From assembly GCF_003931855.1 (NCBI RefSeq), contig NZ_CP034248.1, forward strand, positions 2,790,001 to 2,854,000: DNA of 64,000 nucleotides. Direction: 5' to 3'. The notes beneath the pieces are model-generated. The model made no database searches and was not told the DNA's origin. It was given only the letters and a program-made list of their open reading frames with translations. The translations under genes and the position numbers were made by a program. Shown piece after piece: positions 55,422 to 63,481 of this stretch. The stretch's first letter is position 1. Each line of letters opens with the position of its first letter. The stretch comes from Paenibacillus lentus (GTDB taxonomy: Bacteria > Bacillota > Bacilli > Paenibacillales > Paenibacillaceae).

Positions 55422-56675
55422 TTGAGCAACAATGACATCATTGTTAGTTTGGACATCGGTACATCCAAAGTTCGTGCTATTATTGGGGAAATTAGTAATG
55501 GAACCTTTAATATTATTGGAGTTGGATCTGCCGACTCGGAAGGAATTCGCAAAGGTGCGATTGTAGATATTGACCAAACCGTACAATCGATCCGCAGCGC
55601 TGTTGATCATGCGGAACGGATGGTAGGTATTCAAATATCGGAAGTATACGTCGGCATTTCAGGCAATCATATCGGACTCCAAACGAGCCACGGAGTAGTA
55701 GCCGTACAGAATGAAGACCGGGAAATTGGGGAAGAGGATATCGAGCGCGTACTGAAAGCGGCGGAAGTGATCGCACTGCCTCCCGAACGGGAAATTATCG
55801 ATGTGGTCGCCAAGCAATATGTCGTGGACGGACTGGAAGGGATCAAAGATCCTCGCGGCATGATCGGAGTTCGTCTGGAAGTCGAAGCAACAATTATTAC
55901 AGGCGCTAAAACAGCGATACATAATTTGCTTCGATGTGTCGAGAAGGCCGGGCTGAAGGTAAGTGATCTCGTACTGTTGTCTCTTGGAGCAGGGCAGCTT
56001 GCATTATCCAAGGACGAGAAGACGATGGGTTCTGTGCTGGTAGATGTTGGCGCAGGCTCCACCACAATCGCAGTGTTCGAAAGCGGCACAATTATTGCGA
56101 CATCTACGCTTCCGATAGGGGGAGAGTTTATAACGAATGACATTGCTTACGGCCTACGTACATTAACAGATCAGGCGGAGAAGGTGAAGTTGAAATACGG
56201 CTGCGCCTCCATTGAGGATTCGGCGGGAGATGTTACGTTTAAGGTTACGAGAATCGGAAGCAATGTAGAAAAGGAATTTACTCAAGAGGATCTAGCAGCC
56301 ATCGCAGAGCCTCGCGTCCAGGAAATATTCCAGATGATTCGGCAAGAAGTCAAACGACTTGGTTACAATGAATTGCCCGGAGGTTATATACTAACGGGAG
56401 GAACGGTATCCATGCCGGGGCTTCTCAAAGTTGCACAAGAGGAACTGGCTGCTTCCGTGCGGATCGCTGTACCGGATTATATCGGTGTTCGTGATCCTGG
56501 CTATACGGGAGGCGTGGGCATATTGTATAAAGTGATCAAAAATATACGCGTACGGAATACCGGTAATGGGCCAAAGAAGGCAACCAATCGGAATAAACCG
56601 GTAAGTACCCAGGAAAGCGCGAGCAAACCGGGTATCATGGAACGTCTAAAGAGTTTATTCAGTGAATTCATATAA
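55422..56675 (+). CDS. ftsA: Cell division protein FtsA
   Basis: Actin-like protein (417 residues) that ties FtsZ filaments to the membrane. Nucleotide-binding blocks: VSLDIGTSKVRAIIGE (phosphate 1), LVDVGAGSTTIAVFE (phosphate 2) and GYILTGGTVSMPG (adenosine). The C-terminal segment MERLKSLFSEFI is the amphipathic membrane-targeting helix. Start is TTG 55422, seven bases after AGGAGGT; the ATG at 55398 has no site. ftsZ follows after 50 bases. Confidence 0.95.
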   Translation: MSNNDIIVSLDIGTSKVRAIIGEISNGTFNIIGVGSADSEGIRKGAIVDIDQTVQSIRSAVDHAERMVGIQISEVYVGISGNHIGLQTSHGVVAVQNEDREIGEEDIERVLKAAEVIALPPEREIIDVVAKQYVVDGLEGIKDPRGMIGVRLEVEATIITGAKTAIHNLLRCVEKAGLKVSDLVLLSLGAGQLALSKDEKTMGSVLVDVGAGSTTIAVFESGTIIATSTLPIGGEFITNDIAYGLRTLTDQAEKVKLKYGCASIEDSAGDVTFKVTRIGSNVEKEFTQEDLAAIAEPRVQEIFQMIRQEVKRLGYNELPGGYILTGGTVSMPGLLKVAQEELAASVRIAVPDYIGVRDPGYTGGVGILYKVIKNIRVRNTGNGPKKATNRNKPVSTQESASKPGIMERLKSLFSEFI

Positions 56676-56725
56676 CTTGAAGATGGACGGGCCATCTATG
56701 CACAATGAGGGGGAGATGGAAGAGT

Positions 56726-57838
56726 ATGTTGGAGTTTGATTTCGAAATGGAGAGTTTGGCTCAAATAAAAGTCATTGGTGTTGGCGGTGGCGGTAGCAAC
56801 GCTGTGAACAGAATGATTGAGGGCGGGGTACAAGGCGTCGAATTCATTACGGTGAATACGGACGCGCAAGCCCTGCATTTAGCCAAGTCCGAGCATAAGC
56901 TGCAAATCGGGGATAAACTTACCCGTGGACTCGGGGCAGGAGCTAATCCTGATGTGGGTAAGAAAGCGGCAGAAGAATCACGCGAGTTGATTGCCAATAC
57001 GTTGAAAGGCGCAGATATGGTGTTTGTAACTGCTGGTATGGGCGGGGGCACAGGAACGGGAGCAGCTCCGGTCATTGCGGAGATTGCCAAGGAATGCGGC
57101 GCACTGACCGTAGGCGTAGTTACTCGCCCGTTTACCTTTGAAGGACGCAAGCGTTCTTCTCATGCTGAGCTTGGGATCGAAGCTTTGAAGGAGAAGGTAG
57201 ATACACTTATCGTGATTCCAAATGATCGTCTCCTTGAAATCGTCGACAAGAAGACTCCGATGCTGGAAGCTTTCCGTGAAGCGGATAATGTATTGCGCCA
57301 AGCGGTACAAGGCATTTCCGACCTGATCGCCGTACCGGGTCTAATCAACCTTGACTTTGCTGACGTGAAGACGATTATGACGGAGCGAGGTTCGGCTCTG
57401 ATGGGAATCGGTGAAGCAACGGGTGAGAACCGTGCAGCCGAAGCAGCGCGCAAAGCGATTATGAGTCCATTATTGGAGACATCAATCGAAGGAGCTCGCG
57501 GCGTCATTATGAATATTACAGGTGGATCGAACCTGTCTTTATATGAAGTTAACGAGGCAGCTGAGATTGTCATCTCCGCATCTGATCCCGAAGTAAATAT
57601 GATTTTTGGTGCTATTATCGATGAGAATTTGAAAGAAGAGATTAAGGTAACGGTCATCGCGACCGGATTCGAGCATAAGTCCTCGGAAGTGCTGATCCGC
57701 AAGCCGGCAGTAGGTGTTACCGAAACGCAGGATAGCCGAGCAGCATCCTCCTTAAGACCTTTCGGGAATCAACCGAGCGGTGATCAGTTGGACATCCCAA
57801 CCTTCCTTCGCAACCGTTCACGTCACAATAACGAATAA
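56726..57838 (+). CDS. ftsZ: Cell division protein FtsZ
   Basis: Tubulin-like GTPase (370 residues) that forms the division ring. GTP-binding GGGTGTG at residues 106-112, N-terminal [18 protein letters not shown], and T7-loop region FADVKTIM. The C-terminal peptide DIPTFLRNR, which binds FtsA and SepF, is intact. ATG 56726 gives the family start [22 protein letters not shown] lies before it, and ATG 56705 is further. Ends with a strong terminator that closes the dcw message. Confidence 0.97.
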   Translation: MLEFDFEMESLAQIKVIGVGGGGSNAVNRMIEGGVQGVEFITVNTDAQALHLAKSEHKLQIGDKLTRGLGAGANPDVGKKAAEESRELIANTLKGADMVFVTAGMGGGTGTGAAPVIAEIAKECGALTVGVVTRPFTFEGRKRSSHAELGIEALKEKVDTLIVIPNDRLLEIVDKKTPMLEAFREADNVLRQAVQGISDLIAVPGLINLDFADVKTIMTERGSALMGIGEATGENRAAEAARKAIMSPLLETSIEGARGVIMNITGGSNLSLYEVNEAAEIVISASDPEVNMIFGAIIDENLKEEIKVTVIATGFEHKSSEVLIRKPAVGVTETQDSRAASSLRPFGNQPSGDQLDIPTFLRNRSRHNNE

Positions 57839-57863
57839 TTTTGACCAAATCTCCCCACTATCT

Positions 57864-57902
57864 AAACCTCCATTCCACAATAATGTGGAATGGAGGTTTT
57901 TT
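57864..57902 (+). terminator. Terminator after ftsZ
   Basis: AAACCTCCATTCCACA (57864-57879) pairs perfectly with TGTGGAATGGAGGTTT (57884-57899), followed by further T. Confidence 0.92.
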
Positions 57903-57908
57903 GCATTG

Positions 57909-57975
57909 CTCGACAAAAGTAGAACTAATCTTCACTCAATTTTAGACAGACTTTACAACTACTTCTCTTTATACT
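57909..57975 (+). promoter_or_regulatory. Candidate Spo0A-controlled promoter of spoIIGA–sigE
   Basis: CTCGACA (57909-57915) and TTAGACA (57942-57948) are each one base from the reverse 0A box TTCGACA. TATACT at 57970-57975 is a good -10. The only -35-like sequence, TAGACA, overlaps the second box with a 21-base spacer. B. subtilis spoIIG likewise has an over-long spacer and 0A boxes. Confidence 0.45.
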
Positions 57976-58053
57976 GAGAACAACTCCTCTGGTGCAGGAA
58001 CGCTTTTCTAGTATCGCGTAAGAAGATTAGGAAGGTTTAGGCAGGTGAGTTAA

Positions 58054-59019
58054 GTGGTCGTCTATATCGATCTCATATTCCTTCTGAACCTGTTGATCGA
58101 CGCGAGCTTGCTGCTGATGACAGCCTGGATCAGGAAACAGCGTATAAGGGTGTGGCGAATTACGGTCTCGGCAGCTGTGGGGGCTGCTTATGTTGTTATG
58201 ATGTTTCTCCCAGAGCTATCCTTCCTATTTACGTTCCTTGTAAAGTTTGCATTCTCTGTCGTTATGCTATGGATTGCATTTGGTTATGCGAGTCTGCAAA
58301 ACTATTTGCGAAATATGGGAGCTTTCTACATGGTGAACTTTGCGGCTGCTGGCGGTATATTGGGCATTCATTATTTGTTGCAAAGTTCTGGAGAAGTGTG
58401 GAATGGAATATGGTATTCAGCTTCCGGGGGACTCGGCTTCTCGCTTGAAGTCGGTTCAATATTTACAGTATTCGTTTTCCTCATCGTTATTGTCTGGTTT
58501 AAGATGGTTGTCTCCTCAAAGCGCAATACTGAGCGTGTAGGAGCCAGCTTGGCTGAAGTCAGAGTTCGGATTGAGGAAATAACGGTACAGTGTACAGGGT
58601 TGGTCGATACTGGAAATCAGCTTAAAGATCCGCTTACAAGATGGCCGGTTATGGTCATGGAGGCCTCGTTATGGGATCAAGTGTTGCCGGACGATTTTCT
58701 TGGCAAATTAGCTGCTGAGCAGGCGGACAACCTTATTATGGAATGGAGCGACGAGGAATTGTTTCCGTGGAGGGATCGCTTGCGGTTAGTGCCCTACCGG
58801 GGAATTAATAAAGGTTCTCAATTTATGATTGCTTTGAAGCCGGATGAAGTGTCGATTGTTCGGGAGGGGCGAATCATGACGACGAACCGGGTGCTTATCG
58901 GTTTAGATGGGGGGCGGTTGTCTGCAGAGCTGACGTATCGTGCTATTATTCACCCGGTGCTGATCGAAGGCATCGAAGAGGCGGAAGAAGATCATCTTTT
59001 AAGTACATCAGGATCGTGA
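58054..59019 (+). CDS. spoIIGA: Sigma-E processing peptidase SpoIIGA
   Basis: Membrane aspartic protease (321 residues) that activates pro-SigE after the septum forms. Five membrane helices fill residues 1-150 and the C-terminal protease half faces the mother-cell cytosol. The catalytic Asp185 is in LVDTGNQLKDP, the aspartic protease motif. GTG 58054 follows GGCAGGTGAG. sigE begins 17 bases after its stop. Function depends on the forespore signal SpoIIR, not in this window. Confidence 0.94.
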   Translation: MVVYIDLIFLLNLLIDASLLLMTAWIRKQRIRVWRITVSAAVGAAYVVMMFLPELSFLFTFLVKFAFSVVMLWIAFGYASLQNYLRNMGAFYMVNFAAAGGILGIHYLLQSSGEVWNGIWYSASGGLGFSLEVGSIFTVFVFLIVIVWFKMVVSSKRNTERVGASLAEVRVRIEEITVQCTGLVDTGNQLKDPLTRWPVMVMEASLWDQVLPDDFLGKLAAEQADNLIMEWSDEELFPWRDRLRLVPYRGINKGSQFMIALKPDEVSIVREGRIMTTNRVLIGLDGGRLSAELTYRAIIHPVLIEGIEEAEEDHLLSTSGS

Positions 59020-59036
59020 TATAGGAGGAAAAAGAA

Positions 59037-59759
59037 ATGCGTGTTCGATGGAAGTTGATGTTGCAATTGCAGTATTATCGGCTTTTGTTCCTATTCGGGC
59101 TCAAAAGTGAAGAAATCTACTATATCGGTGGCAGCGAGGCGCTTCCTCCTCCTTTGACGCGAGAGGAAGAAGAATATTTGCTTCAGCGGCTATCCACGGG
59201 AGATTCTGCGATTCGGGCTATGCTCATTGAGCGAAATTTGCGTCTTGTTGTTTATATCGCCCGCAAATTTGAGAATACGGGAATTAACATTGAGGATCTT
59301 GTGTCGATCGGTGCAATCGGGCTGATTAAAGCTGTTAATACGTTCGATCCCGAGAAGAAAATTAAGCTGGCAACGTATGCATCCCGCTGTATTGAGAATG
59401 AAATACTGATGTATTTACGTCGCAACAGTAAAATACGTACAGAAGTGTCTTTTGATGAACCACTTAACATCGATTGGGACGGTAATGAATTGCTCCTCTC
59501 CGACGTGCTTGGCACGGAGAATGATACGATCTACCGCAATATTGAAGAGCAGGTCGATCGCAAGCTGCTGCATAAAGCGCTGGATAAGCTGAGCGAACGG
59601 GAGAGATTGATTATGGAGCTGCGCTTCGGCCTTGTAGATGGTGATGAGAAGACGCAGAAGGATGTTGCTGACTTGCTTGGAATTTCACAATCTTATATCT
59701 CTCGTCTGGAGAAAAGGATCATTAAACGTCTCCGCAAGGAATTCAACAAGATGGTTTAA
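59037..59759 (+). CDS. sigE: Mother-cell sigma factor SigE (pro-form)
   Basis: Early mother-cell sigma factor (240 residues). The first 28 residues form a hydrophobic, basic pro-sequence; cleavage is expected at EEIYYIGG between Y28 and Y29 by comparison with B. subtilis. Region 2 ([45 protein letters not shown]) and region 4 ([21 protein letters not shown]) are complete. AGGAGG at 59023-59028 precedes ATG 59037. Co-transcribed with its protease gene. Confidence 0.97.
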   Translation: MRVRWKLMLQLQYYRLLFLFGLKSEEIYYIGGSEALPPPLTREEEEYLLQRLSTGDSAIRAMLIERNLRLVVYIARKFENTGINIEDLVSIGAIGLIKAVNTFDPEKKIKLATYASRCIENEILMYLRRNSKIRTEVSFDEPLNIDWDGNELLLSDVLGTENDTIYRNIEEQVDRKLLHKALDKLSERERLIMELRFGLVDGDEKTQKDVADLLGISQSYISRLEKRIIKRLRKEFNKMV

Positions 59760-59775
59760 GCAACCTGATTTGAAG

Positions 59776-59804
59776 GAATAAAAATACATCCCTAGGAGAT
59801 AATG
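59776..59804 (+). promoter_or_regulatory. SigF-like promoter of sigG
   Basis: GAATA (59776-59780), 14-base spacer, GGAGATAATG (59795-59804), which fits the SigF -10 pattern GGNNANAHTR exactly. Transcription would begin near 59811. In B. subtilis sigG is switched on by SigF in the forespore. Confidence 0.6.
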
Positions 59805-59825
59805 ATCATTAAGTTTCTCCTTGGG
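59790..59825 (+). other. Hairpin that can cover the sigG ribosome site
   Basis: CCCTAGGAGA (59790-59799) pairs with TCTCCTTGGG (59816-59825) in nine of ten positions. The loop holds the 12-base palindrome TAATGATCATTA (59800-59811), extending the stem. The right arm includes GGG of the Shine-Dalgarno GGGAGGT (59823-59829). Confidence 0.6.
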
Positions 59826-59838
59826 AGGTAAAGACACG

Positions 59839-60621
59839 ATGACCCGAAACAAAGTCGAGATTTGCGGTGTAGATACTGCAAAATTGCCCGTTCTAACCAA
59901 TGTGGAAATGCGCGAGTTGTTCCGCTCCTTGCAGCAGGACAATGAAAGATCGGCCAGAGAAAAGTTAGTGAATGGCAACCTTAGGCTGGTGCTGAGTGTC
60001 ATCCAGCGATTCAACAATCGGGGGGAGTTTGTAGACGATTTATTTCAGGTCGGCTGCATCGGACTCATGAAAGCCATCGATAATTTTGATTTATCGCAAA
60101 ACGTAAAATTTTCCACCTATGCTGTGCCGATGATTATCGGTGAAATTAGACGGTATTTAAGGGATAATAACCCGATTCGGGTATCCCGCAGCCTGCGCGA
60201 TATTGCCTATAAGGCGCTGCAGATGCGCGACAGCTTAACCAATCAAAATTCCAGGGAACCGACGATCTTCGAAATTTCTGAAGCGCTGGGTTTGCCGCAG
60301 GAGGATGTGGTCTTTGCCCTGGATGCAATCCAGGATCCAGTTTCTTTGTTCGAGCCGATTTATCATGATGGGGGAGATCCGATCTACGTCATGGACCAAA
60401 TCAGCGATGATAAGAACAAGGATGTGTCCTGGATTGAGGAGATTGCCTTGCGTGAAGCGATGCAGCGCTTAAACCGCCGGGAAAAAATGATTTTGTCGAT
60501 GCGATTCTTCGAAGGGAAGACGCAAATGGAGGTCGCGGATGAAATCGGCATATCTCAGGCCCAGGTATCAAGACTGGAGAAGTCCGCTATTTTGCAAATG
60601 CAAAAGCATGTTAAGTCCTAA
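59839..60621 (+). CDS. sigG: Late forespore sigma factor SigG
   Basis: Forespore sigma factor, 260 residues. N-terminal VEICGVDTAKLPVLTN is characteristic of SigG. Region 2 (NLRLVLSVIQRF, DLFQVGCIGLMKAID, FSTYAVPMIIGEIRRYL), region 3 and region 4 (TQMEVADEIGISQAQVSRLEK) are whole. No pro-sequence. GGGAGGT precedes ATG 59839 by 9 bases; the ATG at 59821 region is inside the ribosome site. Placed 79 bases after sigE, so read-through from the spoIIG operon is likely; see the hairpin entry. Confidence 0.97.
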   Translation: MTRNKVEICGVDTAKLPVLTNVEMRELFRSLQQDNERSAREKLVNGNLRLVLSVIQRFNNRGEFVDDLFQVGCIGLMKAIDNFDLSQNVKFSTYAVPMIIGEIRRYLRDNNPIRVSRSLRDIAYKALQMRDSLTNQNSREPTIFEISEALGLPQEDVVFALDAIQDPVSLFEPIYHDGGDPIYVMDQISDDKNKDVSWIEEIALREAMQRLNRREKMILSMRFFEGKTQMEVADEIGISQAQVSRLEKSAILQMQKHVKS

Positions 60622-60626
60622 GCTAG

Positions 60627-60650
60627 AGGCTCCCTTGGGAGCCTTTTTTT
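60627..60650 (+). terminator. Terminator after sigG
   Basis: AGGCTCCC (60627-60634) pairs with GGGAGCCT (60637-60644) and TTTTTT follows. Confidence 0.88.
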
Positions 60651-60778
60651 GCTGCTGGGGTACGGGGATTATTTTTATGTTCTTTTAAATGTTTTGCGGA
60701 CGATCATCATATACATCATACATATGGCTACAGTGAAAGCAGGAAATTGTAAATTTGAACGATAGGCGGGGGGCTAGT

Positions 60779-61087
60779 ATGAAAATTTCTGACTTTCAAA
60801 CCAAGGATGTTATTAATGTCGTAGACGGAAAACGACTTGGACATATTAGTGATTTGGAGCTTGATTTACAGCAGGGGATCATTGAAGCAATTGTTGTTCC
60901 AGTTAATAGCAAGTTCATGGGATTGTTCGGAGGGGGGAGCGATTTAATCATTCCATGGAAAAATATTGTGAAAATCGGTTCTGATGTCGTGTTAGTCAAG
61001 ATGGACGGCTTGGCCCAGAACGGAACCCAGCAATTCGAAACAACTGTTTACATTGATCGGGATGGGAGAGCCGAGCGCCGAGGCTAG
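60779..61087 (+). CDS. ylmC: YlmC/YmxH family PRC-barrel protein
   Basis: A 102-residue protein with a single PRC-barrel domain: MKISDFQTKDVINVVDGKRL then LGHISDLELDL and IIPWKNIVKIGSDVVLV, the YlmC/YmxH sporulation-linked family. No catalytic function is known. GGGGGGC precedes ATG 60779; the ATG at 60755 has no site. Position after sigG matches B. subtilis, where ylmA lies between; ylmA is not present here. Confidence 0.9.
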   Translation: MKISDFQTKDVINVVDGKRLGHISDLELDLQQGIIEAIVVPVNSKFMGLFGGGSDLIIPWKNIVKIGSDVVLVKMDGLAQNGTQQFETTVYIDRDGRAERRG

Positions 61088-61189
61088 CTGACAATCAAGG
61101 CTGGAGTTCAGTCCCTTCGTAAACCCGCCTGCCTTATGGTAAACTGAAGTCTATAGTCTATTTCAGGAGATGCACGAAAGAGGTGGATG

Positions 61190-62038
61190 ATGGAGCCGTT
61201 TAATTGGAAAGCTATAGAGATTACCGGGGAGCCGGAAAAGTTCATTCTGGAGAGCTGGAGTAATGCAAGCCCTATGCTTAGTGCAGGGTTTAGCGGACGT
61301 AGGGGAGGAGTGAGCGGCTCGCCTTATGATACATTGAACCTGGCCTATCATGTCGGCGACGATCCGACAGAGGTACTGGAAAACCGCCGTATTTTGGCGG
61401 AGTCGCTTGGCTTTGAACCTAGCGCATGGACTTGCGGCGAGCAGGTTCATGGAACGCATGTAGCCGTTGTGACGAAGGAAGACAAGGGCCGAGGATACTT
61501 TGATCGTGAGGGAGCGTTTCAAAACACGGATGGGCTGGTCACAAACGTTCCCGGAATTTTACTGACTTCATTTTATGCCGACTGTGTCCCGCTTTACTTT
61601 TTTGACCCGGTTCATCAAGCCGTAGGCCTGGCTCACGCGGGCTGGAAGGGAACGGTAGGTTATATTGCCGCAGCAGTAATCGAAACGCTGGAACGGGAGT
61701 TTGGAAGCCGCAGAGAGGATGTTCGGGCTGCGATCGGGCCATCGATTGGGGATTGCTGCTATGAGGTGGATGAAGTGGTGATGTCGAAAGTAAGAGCAAG
61801 AATGGGAGAGGGCGAGAACATCGCTGCATTCGCCACTCCCTCCATCAATCCGGGCAGATGCATGCTGAACTTGAAAGAATTGAATCGAATCATTATGATA
61901 AAAGCAGGAATATTGCCGACTCATATCGAATGTACAACATGGTGTACAAGCTGTCATTCCGATAAGTTCTTCTCTTATCGCAAGCACAACGGGGTAACCG
62001 GAAGGATGGCTAGCTGGATTGGCATGAAAGTGAGGTGA
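61190..62038 (+). CDS. ylmD: Laccase-domain protein YlmD (PgeF family)
   Basis: A 282-residue protein of the YfiH/YlmD multicopper-oxidase-like family; E. coli homologue PgeF edits faulty peptidoglycan precursors. Metal/active residues are seen in EQVHGTHV, FYADCVPLYFFDP and LAHAGWKGT. Central NTDGLVTN and C-terminal HIECTTWCTSC are typical. Two ATGs (61187, 61190) follow AGAGGT; the second has better spacing. It overlaps no gene and ends 8 bases before ylmE. Confidence 0.92.
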   Translation: MEPFNWKAIEITGEPEKFILESWSNASPMLSAGFSGRRGGVSGSPYDTLNLAYHVGDDPTEVLENRRILAESLGFEPSAWTCGEQVHGTHVAVVTKEDKGRGYFDREGAFQNTDGLVTNVPGILLTSFYADCVPLYFFDPVHQAVGLAHAGWKGTVGYIAAAVIETLEREFGSRREDVRAAIGPSIGDCCYEVDEVVMSKVRARMGEGENIAAFATPSINPGRCMLNLKELNRIIMIKAGILPTHIECTTWCTSCHSDKFFSYRKHNGVTGRMASWIGMKVR

Positions 62039-62046
62039 TCCTTTCT

Positions 62047-62739
62047 TTGTCACTCAAAGATCGGATTCAGCAGGTGGAGCGCCTTGTTCAGGCCGCGTGT
62101 GAGCGAAGCGGACGTGACCGGGACGACGTCAATGTGGTCGCGGTGACAAAGTATGTGAGCATGGAGACGACAGGCTTGCTTCTGGATGAAGGCATCGTTC
62201 ATATTGGGGAGAATCGCCCACAGAAGGCGGTACCAAAATGGGAGGCGCTTGAAGGGCGAGGAGTATGGCACTTCATCGGCCATCTGCAGAGTAATAAAGT
62301 CAAGGACGTTATTGGTAAATTTCAATATATTCATTCTCTGGATCGTCTGTCCCTGGCCAAGGAGCTTGAGAAACGGGCAGCGGCTCAAGGAATTACGGTA
62401 TCTGCATTTCTGCAGGTCAACGTATCTGGAGAAACATCCAAGCATGGAGTCCGTCCAGAGGATGCGGCTCAATTATTGCGGGAAATCGACTCTTTTTCTC
62501 ACATTAAGGTTATTGGACTAATGACGATGGCTCCAATCGAGGACGATCCGGAGCTAACGCGTCCAGTATTCCGGGGGCTTCGTGAGTTAAGAGATCAGCT
62601 GAATGCCCAGAAAATTACGAAGGAACCGTTAACCGAACTGTCGATGGGGATGTCGGGAGATTTTGAAATAGCGATTGAGGAAGGGGCGACTTGGGTACGC
62701 CTGGGGACTCTTTTGGTAGGGAAAGGGGAGGAGACGTAA
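62047..62739 (+). CDS. ylmE: PLP-binding protein YlmE (YggS/PLPBP family)
   Basis: A 230-residue single-domain alanine racemase-like TIM barrel that binds PLP through Lys35 in AVTKYVS and helps balance vitamin B6; no enzyme activity is known for the family. Motifs: GENRPQKAVPKW, WHFIGHLQSNKVK, LMTMAP, LSMGMSGDFEIAI, TWVRLGTLLVG. Start is TTG 62047, with GAGGTGA at 62032-62038; the GTG at 62035 would lie within that site. It overlaps sepF by one base. Confidence 0.92.
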   Translation: MSLKDRIQQVERLVQAACERSGRDRDDVNVVAVTKYVSMETTGLLLDEGIVHIGENRPQKAVPKWEALEGRGVWHFIGHLQSNKVKDVIGKFQYIHSLDRLSLAKELEKRAAAQGITVSAFLQVNVSGETSKHGVRPEDAAQLLREIDSFSHIKVIGLMTMAPIEDDPELTRPVFRGLRELRDQLNAQKITKEPLTELSMGMSGDFEIAIEEGATWVRLGTLLVGKGEET

Positions 62740-63191
62740 TGGGAGTAATGAATCGGTTTATGAATTTTCTGGGCCTTCAGGAAGAAGAAGAAATCGTGGA
62801 GCGTGAGAAGCTGCAGGAACAAGAGGAAGTTGAATTTGAGGCGCCAAGCTTTGAAGCTCGCAGAAATCAAAAGATCAACAACGTAGTCAGCATCCACTCA
62901 CAGAAGAACGTGAAGGTTATCTTATATGAACCGCGTTCCTACGACGAAGCACAGGAAATTGCCGACCATTTGCGCTCGCACAGGTCGGTTGTCGTCAATT
63001 TACAAAGAGTACGCAATGATCAAGCGATGCGCATTATTGATTTTCTAAGCGGCACGATCTATGCGCTTAGCGGCAGTATTTCCAAAATCGGCGGCAACAT
63101 ATTTCTCTGTACGCCGGATACGGTAGAAATACAAGGCTCGATTACAGAAATCCTGACAGAAGATCAGGAATATAATAACAGAATGAGGTGA
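62739..63191 (+). CDS. sepF: Cell division protein SepF
   Basis: A 150-residue FtsZ-binding protein that shapes and anchors the Z-ring. The N-terminal membrane-binding amphipathic helix is MGVMNRFMNFLGL, then an acidic linker (18-45) and the SepF core (about 62-140) with VVNLQRVRNDQAMRIIDFLSG and KIGGNIFLCTPDTVEI. GGGGAGG at 62725-62731 precedes ATG 62739. Its partner ftsZ lies 5 kb upstream. Confidence 0.95.
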   Translation: MGVMNRFMNFLGLQEEEEIVEREKLQEQEEVEFEAPSFEARRNQKINNVVSIHSQKNVKVILYEPRSYDEAQEIADHLRSHRSVVVNLQRVRNDQAMRIIDFLSGTIYALSGSISKIGGNIFLCTPDTVEIQGSITEILTEDQEYNNRMR

Positions 63192-63198
63192 AGGCAGC

Positions 63199-63471
63199 TT
63201 GGGAATTGATATTTATAGAATAATATGGATGCTTCATGATATATATTTTTACATGGTTTTGATTTATATCTTGATGTCTTGGGTTCCGAACGTCCGTGAG
63301 AGCTTTATTGGAGAGCTGCTGGGCAAGCTGGTCGAGCCTTTCTTGGCTCCGTTTAGACGATTTATCCCGCCGATTATGGGTGTGATCGATATCTCGCCGA
63401 TCGTCGCTATTTTCGTCCTGCGGATGGCTGTATTTGGTTTGATTAGCGTGTTGAACTTCGTGTTGAGGTGA
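63199..63471 (+). CDS. ylmG: YggT family membrane protein YlmG
   Basis: A 90-residue protein with two hydrophobic helices (about 9-28 and 62-85) around a loop with VPNVRESFIGELLGKLVEPFL, as in the YggT/YlmG family. It is usually next to sepF and affects septum placement in some bacteria. Start is TTG 63199 behind GAGGTGAAGG. ylmH follows after 10 bases. Confidence 0.9.
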   Translation: MGIDIYRIIWMLHDIYFYMVLIYILMSWVPNVRESFIGELLGKLVEPFLAPFRRFIPPIMGVIDISPIVAIFVLRMAVFGLISVLNFVLR

Positions 63472-63481
63472 TATGACCTTT

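Noticed and set aside
60660..60778. SigE promoter before ylmC based on CATACATA
   Set aside because: The -10-like sequence has one mismatch and no -35 element at a proper distance; the stretch is simply rich in CAT repeats.
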